A stretch of DNA of 9,705 bases from Oscillospiraceae bacterium (GTDB lineage: Bacteria; Bacillota_A; Clostridia; Oscillospirales; Oscillospiraceae): NCBI GenBank assembly GCA_017627975.1, contig JAGAFT010000165.1:1-9705 (forward strand). The letters run 5' to 3'. Both the position numbers and the translations under genes were made by a program. Below the pieces are notes generated by a model, which saw only the letters and a program-made list of their open reading frames with translations, was not told the origin of the DNA and ran no database searches. This document shows positions 1 through 5,545 of the stretch, in pieces (position 1 is the first letter of the stretch; the number at the start of each line of letters is the position of its first letter).

Positions 1-1
1 A

Positions 2-394
2 CTGGAAGGCTATGCCGCGCGCAATGTGGAGCAGCTCTCCGGCGGCGAGCGGCAAAAGATCGCCATCGCACGTGGCCTGGCCCAGGAACCGCGTCTGCTC
101 ATTTTTGACGAGCCGACCGGAAACCTGGATCTGGCAAATGAGCAGCTGATCATCGACGAAGCCCGCCGTGCTGCCGCAGAGAGAGGCATCGCCATTCTGA
201 CCTCTCTGCACGATCTGAATCAGGCGCTCGATCTGGGGGATCGTTTCTTCTTTATGAAGGATGGCCAGATCCGTCATGCGGGAGGACCGGAGATCGTGAC
301 AGAGGATGTTATTCGGGAAACCTTTGATGCGGAGGTCCGCATCGTGGAAATTGAAGGGAAAAAAATTGTGATTCACGGAGGTAAAAGAACATGA
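2..394 (+). CDS. ABC transporter ATP-binding protein, FepC/BtuD type (3' part; start lies left of the window)
   Basis: This is the C-terminal portion, about 130 residues, of a cytoplasmic ATPase that powers import by an iron-siderophore/B12/heme-type ABC transporter. The frame is open from base 2. Visible in order are the ABC signature [15 protein letters not shown], Walker B with the D-loop ([13 protein letters not shown]), and the switch histidine in SLHDLNQ, followed by a tail with a strand-rich end. Walker A and the Q-loop must lie upstream, outside the window. The stop overlaps the start of the next gene (ATGA at 391-394), so the ATPase and the substrate-binding protein are translationally coupled and belong to one transporter. 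A FecCD-type permease is expected further left but cannot be seen. The HDLNQ spacing and the partner protein favour the FepC/BtuD family over amino-acid or MacB-type ATPases. The substrate cannot be read from this subunit. Confidence 0.93.
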   Translation: MEGYAARNVEQLSGGERQKIAIARGLAQEPRLLIFDEPTGNLDLANEQLIIDEARRAAAERGIAILTSLHDLNQALDLGDRFFFMKDGQIRHAGGPEIVTEDVIRETFDAEVRIVEIEGKKIVIHGGKRT

Positions 395-1542
395 AACTGC
401 GTAAACTCATTTCCGTCCTTCTGACGCTTGGCCTGGTGCTCAGTCTGTTCGCATTCGGCGGAACAGCCTTCGCTGAGGACGAGATTACCGTCACGGACAT
501 GATCGGCCGCGAAGTAGCGGTTGTTCCTGGCAGCTACCAGCGCGTCGTCTGCATCGGCGCGGGCGCACTGCGCATGTACAGCTATATCGGTGATGTGAGT
601 CTGCTGTGCGGTGTCGAGGATATCGACAACACCTCCCTGGCCGAGCGCCCCAAGATGTTTGACTCCGTCGCGCGCCCCTACATGCTCGCTTACGGAGAGG
701 CCTTCACCGCTCTTCCTTCCTGCGGTGTCGGCGGGCCGCAGGCACAGACAGCCGAAGCGGAGAAGATCCTCGCCTGCAATCCTGACATCGTGATTTCTGA
801 GTATGAGGATGTCGAGAAGGAAGATGCCCTCCAGGAACAGCTGGGCGTTCCCGTCATCACGCTGAAAGCCGGCCCCGGCGGCGTCTTCGATGAGAGCTTT
901 TTCGGTACCATGCGCTTGCTCGGCACCATTTTCCGGAACGAGGAAAAGGCCGAACAGCTCATCGGCTTCATTGAGGCCGAGCGCGCGGAGATCAGCGGCC
1001 GCACGGCGGATATTCCGGAGGAAGAAAAGCCCTCTGTCTACATCTGCGGCCTCGGCAACTGGGGCACTACCAATCACCTGATGACCGCACAGAACTATAT
1101 CTCTTTCAATGTCGCCAATGTGAAGAACGCCGTCACCGATCTGGCTGCCCCGGGCATCCAGGCCATTGAGGAAGAGAAGTTCGTCGCGCTCGGGGAAGAC
1201 ATGGATATCATCATCGTGGATGCCGCGGCCGTCAAGAACATCAAGCCTCTCTACGCCGAGACTCCGGACATGTTTGACACCTGCAAGGCCTGGCAGGACG
1301 GGCAGGTTTACCTGGAAATGGCATACAACGCCTACTATACCAATTATGAGATTGCCCTGATCAACACCTGGTTCATCGCCAAGACCGTCTATCCCGATCT
1401 CTTTGAGGACATCGACATGACCGCGAAGACCAATGAGGTCACGCAGGCCTTCTACGGCATGGATCTGGCGGAACAGATTTCCGCGGCTCCCTCCAGCTTC
1501 GGCGGCTACCAGCGGATCGACACGGCCACTTTCTTCGGATAA
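391..1542 (+). CDS. ABC transporter substrate-binding protein, FepB/BtuF/FhuD family (type III, helical-backbone fold)
   Basis: Secreted binding protein of 383 aa that should capture a metal or metal chelate and hand it to the permease. Ribosome binding site GGAGGT (377-382) lies 8 nt before ATG 391. Residues 1-28 form a Sec signal peptide: MKLRK, a Leu-rich core, then a GTAFA site before EDE. The mature part opens with VTDMIGREV, typical of the family, then the first lobe ([18 protein letters not shown]), the segment around [16 protein letters not shown], the long bridging helix near residues 170-200, and a second lobe ending in the conserved pattern with [14 protein letters not shown] and [10 protein letters not shown]. 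Length fits the family. Odd: there is no lipobox cysteine, although Gram-positive binding proteins are usually lipoproteins. The two downstream methyltransferases and the nearby HypB pair suggest nickel or cobalt, possibly chelated, but iron or cobalamin remain possible. Confidence 0.9.
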   Translation: MKLRKLISVLLTLGLVLSLFAFGGTAFAEDEITVTDMIGREVAVVPGSYQRVVCIGAGALRMYSYIGDVSLLCGVEDIDNTSLAERPKMFDSVARPYMLAYGEAFTALPSCGVGGPQAQTAEAEKILACNPDIVISEYEDVEKEDALQEQLGVPVITLKAGPGGVFDESFFGTMRLLGTIFRNEEKAEQLIGFIEAERAEISGRTADIPEEEKPSVYICGLGNWGTTNHLMTAQNYISFNVANVKNAVTDLAAPGIQAIEEEKFVALGEDMDIIIVDAAAVKNIKPLYAETPDMFDTCKAWQDGQVYLEMAYNAYYTNYEIALINTWFIAKTVYPDLFEDIDMTAKTNEVTQAFYGMDLAEQISAAPSSFGGYQRIDTATFFG

Positions 1543-1546
1543 GCCC

Positions 1547-2158
1547 ATGATCGAGACAAAGGAAGTCATCGAATTCTTTGATCGTCTTGCTTCCGGCTGG
1601 GATGCGGAAATGGTCCGCAGCGACGAAATCATCCGCATCATTCTGGATAACGCCGGTGTCACCGCGGGAAAGAACGTGCTGGACGTAGCCTGCGGGACAG
1701 GGGTGCTGGTTCCGGACTATCTCAAACGGAACGTGGCCTCCGTCACCGGTATCGACATCTCCCCGAAAATGGTCGAGATCGCGAGGCGCAAGTTTCCGCA
1801 GGAATCCGTCACAATCCTCTGCGGAGATGTAGAGACTGCGGTATTCGACAGGCAGTTTGACTGTATCGTCGTCTACAACGCTTTTCCGCATTTCCCCGAC
1901 CCGGAGCGGCTGATCCGGACGCTGGCCGGGCTGCTCACCCCCGGCGGAGCCCTGACGGTCGCCCACGGCATGAGCCGTGAGAAGATCGATGCACACCACC
2001 ATGGTTCGGCAAGTCACGTTTCCAACGGTCTCATGCCCGCGGAAGATCTTGCCGCGATCTTCGGAACCGTCCTGAACGTGACCGTGATCCGTTCCGATGA
2101 ACGGATGTATCAGATCGTCGGCCGGAACACCGGCCGTCCCTCTGATCCCCGCCCCTGA
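1547..2158 (+). CDS. Class I SAM-dependent methyltransferase (first of two)
   Basis: Protein of 203 aa with a Rossmann-type methyltransferase fold. Motif I is VLDVACGTG (residues 44-52); the acidic residue that binds the SAM ribose is in VTGIDIS (D70); motif II/III region has CGDVE (92-96) and FDCIVVYNAFPHFPDPE (104-120); the LLTPGGALTVAHG stretch is the usual post-motif III strand. After it comes a His cluster, AHHHGSASHVSNG (149-161), which may help shape the acceptor site. ATG 1547 was chosen because it gives the usual short N-terminal helix (FFDRLASGWD), and the frame upstream of it overlaps the binding-protein gene. It starts 4 nt after that gene's stop, with no strong ribosome binding site, so coupled translation is likely. 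Its acceptor is unknown. Operon position suggests a small molecule linked to metal uptake, which is inference. Confidence 0.85.
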   Translation: MIETKEVIEFFDRLASGWDAEMVRSDEIIRIILDNAGVTAGKNVLDVACGTGVLVPDYLKRNVASVTGIDISPKMVEIARRKFPQESVTILCGDVETAVFDRQFDCIVVYNAFPHFPDPERLIRTLAGLLTPGGALTVAHGMSREKIDAHHHGSASHVSNGLMPAEDLAAIFGTVLNVTVIRSDERMYQIVGRNTGRPSDPRP

Positions 2159-2174
2159 TCAAACAGAAAGGAAG

Positions 2175-2206
2175 CCTGCCGGCAGACCATATCGGAAACC
2201 GGCAGG
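2175..2206 (+). promoter_or_regulatory. Intercistronic hairpin overlapping the ribosome binding site of the second methyltransferase gene
   Basis: An exact 8-bp inverted repeat, CCTGCCGG (2175-2182) and CCGGCAGG (2199-2206), encloses a 16-nt loop between the two methyltransferase genes. The right arm includes most of the AGGA (2204-2207) that sits 8 nt before ATG 2216, so a folded mRNA would hide the ribosome binding site. The left arm lies in the self-complementary CTGCCGGCAG (2176-2185). No T-run follows, so it does not look like a terminator. It could set the ratio of the two proteins, or act as a processing site. Seen directly as sequence; the regulatory role is inferred. Confidence 0.5.
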
Positions 2207-2215
2207 AACTGATCC

Positions 2216-3010
2216 ATGCAGAATACTTCGCATTCTTCCATTCTTTCCGAAAACCTGGCCTACTGGACCGGACGCGCCGCCGGCTACTCGGAAGTCAATC
2301 AGGCCGAGCTGACCACCTCCCAGAGAAAGAAATGGAGCCGCTGCCTCCGCACGGAGATCTCGCGCTGTTTTCCGGGCATCCCGCCGGAACAGCTCCGTGT
2401 TCTCGATATCGGCACCGGTCCGGGCTTTTTCGCCATTCTTCTCTGCGAAGCGGGCTGCGATGTCACCGCCGTCGACCTGACCCCGGCCATGCTGGAGGAG
2501 GCAAAAAAGAACGCCGGCACTCTGGCCGGCAGGATACGCTTTCTGGAAATGAACGCGGAGTCCCCGGACTTTCCGGACCGCAGCTTCGACGTGGTTGTCA
2601 GCCGCAACCTGACCTGGAATCTCCCCCATCCCGATCACGCGTATCGCCAATGGGCAAGAATCCTGAAGCCCGGCGGTCTGCTCCTGAACTTTGACGCCAA
2701 CTGGTATTCCTATCTCTTCCACGAAGAGGCCCAGGCCGCCTTCCAGCAGGATCGGATCAACAGTGCCGAACAGGGCGTATGGGATCAGAACATCGGGGAG
2801 AACTTCGACGTGATGGAGGACATCGCCCGCCGTGTCCCCCTGTCGGACATCCGCCGCCCCGCCTGGGACCTGAACCTGCTGGAAAGCCTCGGCCTGCAGG
2901 CAGATGTGGACGAAGAGGTCTGGCAGCGTGTCTGGTCGGAGGAAGAGAAGATCAGCTTCTCCTCGACCCCGCTGTTCCTCATCCGTGCCCAGAAGACTTT
3001 GGGGACATAG
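2216..3010 (+). CDS. Class I SAM-dependent methyltransferase (second of two, larger, with C-terminal extension)
   Basis: Protein of 264 aa. SAM-binding motif I is VLDIGTGPG (residues 62-70), the ribose-binding acidic residue is in VTAVDLTP (D87), followed by FLEMNAESPDFPDRSFDVVVSR and the ILKPGGLLLNFDANWY strand (149-163). The region after residue 165 (SYLFHEEAQAAF and onward) is a family-specific addition with many acidic and aromatic residues and a WD pair. The N-terminal 60 residues (ENLAYWTGRAAGYSEVN) form a cap-like helix found in many small-molecule methyltransferases. ATG 2216 has AGGA 8 nt upstream, inside the hairpin at 2175-2206. It follows the first methyltransferase by 57 nt on the same strand and is the last gene before a terminator. 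It is only distantly like the first enzyme, so the two are unlikely to be a recent duplication. Substrate unknown; action on a metal chelator is an inference from context. Confidence 0.87.
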   Translation: MQNTSHSSILSENLAYWTGRAAGYSEVNQAELTTSQRKKWSRCLRTEISRCFPGIPPEQLRVLDIGTGPGFFAILLCEAGCDVTAVDLTPAMLEEAKKNAGTLAGRIRFLEMNAESPDFPDRSFDVVVSRNLTWNLPHPDHAYRQWARILKPGGLLLNFDANWYSYLFHEEAQAAFQQDRINSAEQGVWDQNIGENFDVMEDIARRVPLSDIRRPAWDLNLLESLGLQADVDEEVWQRVWSEEEKISFSSTPLFLIRAQKTLGT

Positions 3011-3047
3011 CCGATCGCCTGCCGGCCATCGTGCCTTCGCATAAAAA

Positions 3048-3099
3048 AGAACCTGAGTTCCGCTCCCTTCGCGTCGAATGGAGCCCGGCTCAGGTTCTT
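3048..3099. terminator. Bidirectional intrinsic terminator between convergent genes
   Basis: An 11-bp stem pairs AGAACCTGAG (3048-3057) with CTCAGGTTCT (3089-3098) plus a flanking A-T pair, and an inner GCTCC/GGAGC pair (3062-3066 with 3080-3084) strengthens it. An A-tract (3043-3048) lies on the left and a T-rich stretch (3101-3109) on the right, so it can stop transcription from both the methyltransferase operon on the plus strand and the HypB pair on the minus strand. Confidence 0.85.
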
Positions 3100-3116
3100 C
3101 TGTTTTGTTCGCTTAA

Positions 3117-3797
3117 TCAGATTGTTCCCGCTCTGACGGCATCCAGTTCCTTCCGGATCCAGTCGCATACGTCGTCGATGCCCTCGCCGGTCTTCGCGCT
3201 GATCGGGAAAAAGATCGCCTGCGGGTTCAGCGCCAGGATGCGCTCCTTCGCCTTTTCGAGGTCGAAATCAAAATAGTCCAGGGCGTCGATCTTGTTGATG
3301 AGCACCACGTCGCTGACCTGATACATCAGCGGGTACTTGAGGGGCTTGTCATCCCCCTCCGGCACGGAGAGAATGGTGACATTCTTATGTGCGCCGGTGT
3401 CAAACTCCGCCGGACAGACCAGGTTTCCGATGTTCTCCAGGATCAGCAGGTCCAGTCCCTCGGTGTCATACTCCAGCAGGGCCCGGGCCGTCATATCCGC
3501 GTCAATGTGGCAGAGGCCGCCGTTGTGAATCTGCAGCGAGCGGATGCCGGTCCGGTCCGCCACACGCTGGGCATCGAGGCTGCTCTCGATGTCCACGTCC
3601 ATTTCACCGATGTTCAGGCTGTCCTTCAGGCGGTTGATGAGCGCCACGAGGGTCGTGGTCTTCCCGCTGCCCGGAGAGGACATGAAATTAAGAAACAGCG
3701 TCCCCTGCGCGGTGAGCCGCTTCCGGATCAGCTCCGCCGAGCGGTCGTTTTCGGCAAATATGGATTCGTTGACCTGAATCACCCGTACCTCGCTCAT
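3117..3797 (-). CDS. hypB: HypB-type nickel-delivery GTPase, second gene of a tandem pair
   Basis: Protein of 226 aa of the SIMIBI GTPase family; HypB uses GTP hydrolysis to load nickel into [NiFe] hydrogenase and related enzymes. P-loop SPGSGKTT is at residues 41-48, the switch region DVDIESSLDAQ at 67-77, NKID at 168-171 and SAKTGEG at 200-206. The G-domain metal ligands of HypB are kept: Cys-His in GGLCHIDAD (C96, H97) and Cys in GNLVCPAEFDTG (C128). The N-terminal CxxCGC high-affinity site and any His-rich stretch are absent. Start: ATG 3797 was preferred over GTG 3809, because AAAGGAG at 3815-3809 lies 11 nt upstream of it and would touch the GTG. It overlaps the stop of the preceding gene by ATGA (3794-3797), so the pair is coupled. 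No HypA or hydrogenase gene is in view. Confidence 0.9.
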   Translation of the reverse strand: MSEVRVIQVNESIFAENDRSAELIRKRLTAQGTLFLNFMSSPGSGKTTTLVALINRLKDSLNIGEMDVDIESSLDAQRVADRTGIRSLQIHNGGLCHIDADMTARALLEYDTEGLDLLILENIGNLVCPAEFDTGAHKNVTILSVPEGDDKPLKYPLMYQVSDVVLINKIDALDYFDFDLEKAKERILALNPQAIFFPISAKTGEGIDDVCDWIRKELDAVRAGTI

Positions 3798-4465
3798 CTT
3801 GCGTTCCACTCCTTTACCTTCTTCACCAGCGCATCGGCCAGCTCCTGGACGCCTTCGCCCGTCTTCGCCGAGATGTAGAAAATCTCAATCTCCGGATTGC
3901 GCGCTCTGGCATAGCCCTCCATCTTCTCCTTATCGAAGTCGAAGATCGGCAGGGTGTCGATCTTGTTCACCACAAGCATGTCACAGGTCTCATACATCAG
4001 GGGGTACTTGGCCGGCTTGTCGTCCCCTTCCGGGACGGAGAGGATCGTCATGTTGATGGCGGCGCCGGTGTCGAACTCCGCCGGACAGACGAGGTTTCCG
4101 ATATTCTCCAGCACGATCAGCTCCGCGTCTGCCATGCCCAGTGCCCGGATCCCCTGGCGGGTCATGTCCGCGTCCAGGTGGCACATGCCGCCCGTGTGCA
4201 GCTGCACCGACGGCACGCCTGCCGCGAGCATGGTGTCGGCGTCCACGGCGCTGTCGATGTCCGCTTCCATCACGCCCCAGCGGAGCCGCCCGTCAAAGGC
4301 CCTGTTCAGTGCCAGAAGCGTTGTGGTCTTCCCGCTTCCCGGAGAGGACATCAGGTTCATCAGGCAGGTGCCGCCCACCCGGAGTTCTTCCCGCAGGGCC
4401 TGCGCGTCCTGGTCGTTGTCTTCCAGCACCGATTCCTTCAGCGCGATGATCTTTGCTTTTTCCAT
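3794..4465 (-). CDS. hypB: HypB-type nickel-delivery GTPase, first gene of a tandem pair
   Basis: Protein of 223 aa, roughly half identical by eye to its downstream neighbour. P-loop SPGSGKTTT is at 41-49, EADIDSAVDAD at 67-77, the metal pair Cys-His in GGMCHLDAD (C95, H96), Cys in NLVCPAEFDTG (C127), NKID at 167-170 and SAKTGEG at 199-205. As in the neighbour, the E. coli-type N-terminal CxxCGC site and poly-His segment are missing, as in many clostridial HypB proteins. ATG 4465 has GGGAGA (4478-4473) 7 nt upstream and a good promoter at 4506-4533. Because both copies keep the metal ligands and all GTPase motifs, neither looks degraded. They may act as a heterodimer or serve different nickel enzymes; the sequence does not decide between these. 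Confidence 0.92.
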   Translation of the reverse strand: MEKAKIIALKESVLEDNDQDAQALREELRVGGTCLMNLMSSPGSGKTTTLLALNRAFDGRLRWGVMEADIDSAVDADTMLAAGVPSVQLHTGGMCHLDADMTRQGIRALGMADAELIVLENIGNLVCPAEFDTGAAINMTILSVPEGDDKPAKYPLMYETCDMLVVNKIDTLPIFDFDKEKMEGYARARNPEIEIFYISAKTGEGVQELADALVKKVKEWNAR

Positions 4466-4505
4466 GTGTATTTCTCCCGGTCAATATACTTGATTCAATG
4501 CTTTC

Positions 4506-4533
4506 ATTATAGTCGTAAAGAATCAGAATGCAA
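4506..4533 (-). promoter_or_regulatory. Sigma-A-type promoter for the hypB pair
   Basis: Read on the minus strand: -35 TTGCAT (4533-4528), a 16-bp spacer, and a consensus -10 TATAAT (4511-4506). It lies about 40 nt upstream of the hypB start at 4465, and the region is AT-rich compared with the coding sequence. No clear NikR-type palindrome is visible around it. Confidence 0.7.
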
Positions 4534-4566
4534 TCGCTTTTTTGTTAATCTTTCCGGCACGGGCGC

Positions 4567-4629
4567 ATGTCGGATTATGAGATCCTTCGCGGGAAGGAAC
4601 TGACCGTCAAGGAACTCGGATTTGAATAA
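4567..4629 (+). pseudogene. Possible remnant: C-terminal tail of a lost plus-strand gene
   Basis: A short open stretch reads MSDYEILRGKELTVKELGFE then TAA; a TAA at 4546-4548 closes the same frame upstream. The residue composition (acidic and basic residues around LTVKELGFE) looks like genuine protein, and the stop is followed 17 nt later by a strong plus-strand terminator at 4647-4698 with no other plus-strand gene to serve. No clear ribosome binding site precedes ATG 4567. The simplest reading is the 3' end of a gene whose body was lost, with its terminator kept. It could also be a 20-residue peptide gene or chance. I do not recognise the family. Confidence 0.3.
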
Positions 4630-4646
4630 GATAACGTAAACGGCAA

Positions 4647-4698
4647 AGCACCGATCCGCTGCGGGATTGTTTGATATCCCTGCGGATCGATGCTTTTT
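4647..4698 (+). terminator. Strong intrinsic terminator
   Basis: AGCA (4647-4650) pairs with TGCT (4691-4694), and after one mismatch CGATCCGC (4652-4659) pairs with GCGGATCG (4682-4689); an inner GGGAT/ATCCC helix tops the stem. Five Ts (4694-4698) follow. In the minus direction the tail is only TTT, so it works mainly for the plus strand, although it may also end the PepSY transcript arriving from the right. Confidence 0.8.
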
Positions 4699-4792
4699 AT
4701 TCTTTGTTACGAGGCATTTCTGCCTTCGTCGTTTCTGTTTACGCGGACGCGGTCAGATCATGACTGCTCCGGCTCTTTTCAGTGAAACGGTC

Positions 4793-5053
4793 TCAGTCCC
4801 AGTCTTTGTCTGCCTTCAGGATTCTGCCGGTATCGGCATCCACTTCGTACTCGTACTCCATGTTGCCCTGATAGAACTTGATCTCGAAGACCTTTCTTCC
4901 ATGCTCCCAGTCCGGTTCCACTTTCTTCACGAAATCGACCTGGTTTCTGCTGAGACCTGCATGCTTCAGCGCCGCTGCAAGTGCCTTATCCTGAGAGATT
5001 CCGCCGGATACGTTTTCCAGCCCTTCGTCATTGAGCATTTCGTTGTTTTTCAT
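4793..5053 (-). CDS. Small PepSY-domain protein with a double-glycine (bacteriocin-type) leader
   Basis: Protein of 86 aa in two parts. Residues 1-18 (MKNNEMLNDEGLENVSGG) match the leader class cleaved after Gly-Gly by C39-peptidase ABC exporters: an acidic helix with L/L/V spacing, ending VSGG. Residues 19-86 form one PepSY domain: the helix SQDKALAAALKHAGLS, then strands around VFEIKF and EYEYEVDADTGRIL, the classic PepSY end. Start ATG 5053 has AAAGGAG (5067-5061) with 7 nt spacing, very strong. There is no classical Sec signal peptide or membrane segment, so export by the leader is likely if a matching exporter exists; none is in the window. PepSY domains often inhibit or chaperone proteases, so the mature product may bind a protease or be a secreted small protein. 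Codon use is more AT-rich than in the flanking genes. Function unknown. Confidence 0.8.
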   Translation of the reverse strand: MKNNEMLNDEGLENVSGGISQDKALAAALKHAGLSRNQVDFVKKVEPDWEHGRKVFEIKFYQGNMEYEYEVDADTGRILKADKDWD

Positions 5054-5121
5054 TGTATTTCTCCTTTTTTATTATTTCATATTTTTCCCGGCCTGTCGGC
5101 CTCGTTTTTGTTTACATGCAG

Positions 5122-5151
5122 ATCATAGCACATCAATTGTCACAGAATCAA
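5122..5151 (-). promoter_or_regulatory. Promoter for the GG-leader PepSY gene
   Basis: On the minus strand, -35 TTGATT (5151-5146), an 18-bp spacer, and -10 TATGAT (5127-5122), about 70 nt upstream of ATG 5053. Matches are good but the spacer is one base long. Confidence 0.55.
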
Positions 5152-5315
5152 CACACGAAATAAAAAACATTTTGACCCCGGACGAAACTCTTTTTCCGAA
5201 ATCCGTTCCTGATGTATATTTTATCATCTCTGTCTTTTTCTATCAAGCAGAATTGCAGCGAATTTGCGCGGAATCCTTCTCTCCCGTACAACATTTGCCA
5301 TAAACTTCTGTCTAT

Positions 5316-5331
5316 GCCGGTCTGATACAAT
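5316..5331 (+). promoter_or_regulatory. Upstream copy of an extended -10 promoter-like element
   Basis: GCCGGTCTGATACAAT occurs here and almost unchanged (one inserted A) at 5481-5497. It contains an extended -10, TG-A-TACAAT (5323-5331). There is no good -35. No gene begins before 5546, so it would be a distal second promoter with a leader of over 200 nt, or a copy made by duplication. Confidence 0.4.
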
Positions 5332-5411
5332 CTTTTTTGCAGATTCTCGTCATTGGTCCCTTTTTATAAAGCCACACCTTCCTGCAAGACGCTCCGCGCC
5401 GTAAAGCAGGC

Positions 5412-5469
5412 TTAACGGTTTTTCCCCATTCCTTAATGTATATTAACGTCTCGCAGCCTTGTCTTAACC
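5412..5469 (+). promoter_or_regulatory. Helically phased array of four TTAA(C/T)(G/C) boxes
   Basis: TTAACG (5412), TTAATG (5433), TTAACG (5443) and TTAACC (5464) start 21, 10 and 21 nt apart, so all face the same side of the helix and form two pairs 31 nt apart. They end just upstream of the extended -10 at 5489. Direct repeats with 10-11 bp phasing are the usual sites of OmpR/PhoB-family regulators, and TTAACA-like boxes are known for Bacillus PhoP. Regulator identity is inferred only. Confidence 0.5.
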
Positions 5470-5488
5470 GTTTCTTTCCTGCCGGTCA

Positions 5489-5497
5489 TGATACAAT
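5489..5497 (+). promoter_or_regulatory. Extended -10 promoter for the PH-like membrane protein gene
   Basis: TG at 5489-5490, one base, then TACAAT (5492-5497). No convincing -35 lies 17 bp upstream (TTGTCT at 5459 is too far), which suits an activator-dependent promoter given the boxes at 5412-5469. It gives a leader of roughly 40 nt before the start at 5546. Confidence 0.55.
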
Positions 5498-5545
5498 AGG
5501 CCCCAGTGAGCCCCATCTCAAACCGGTTGAAACGGAGGAATGAAA

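Larger units (their letters stand above)
5054..5545. other. AT-rich intergenic region with regulatory elements and no supported gene
   Basis: About 490 nt between divergent genes. It carries the PepSY promoter on the minus strand, two matching extended -10 elements on the plus strand, and the phased TTAA boxes, each described separately. A 60-codon minus-strand open stretch at 5148-5330 has no ribosome binding site and no recognisable family. A weak CCTGC/GCAGG repeat (5381-5385 and 5406-5410) is too short to call a hairpin. Confidence 0.6.

Noticed and set aside
373..1662. Long open frame (429 codons) on the minus strand opposite the binding-protein gene
   Set aside because: It is the antisense of a well-supported gene, has no ribosome binding site or known family, and its openness is explained by high GC at third codon positions.
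1439..2017. Minus-strand open frame opposite the first methyltransferase
   Set aside because: Antisense shadow; the plus-strand reading has clear SAM-binding motifs.
2159..2722. Minus-strand open frame opposite the second methyltransferase
   Set aside because: Antisense shadow with no recognisable motifs.
4466..4535. NikR operator in front of the hypB pair
   Set aside because: No GTATGA/TCATAC dyad is present, so nickel repression by NikR is not supported.
3387..4603. Several plus-strand open frames opposite the HypB pair
   Set aside because: Antisense shadows of two genes with intact GTPase motifs; residue composition is rich in Arg, Ser and Pro as expected for out-of-frame GC-rich sequence.
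4667..5128. Plus-strand open frame of 153 codons opposite the PepSY gene
   Set aside because: No ribosome binding site; Phe/Leu/Cys-rich composition; the minus-strand reading has a strong ribosome binding site and two recognisable domains.
5148..5330. Minus-strand 60-codon open frame in the intergenic region
   Set aside because: No ribosome binding site, no family resemblance, and it overlaps promoter elements.
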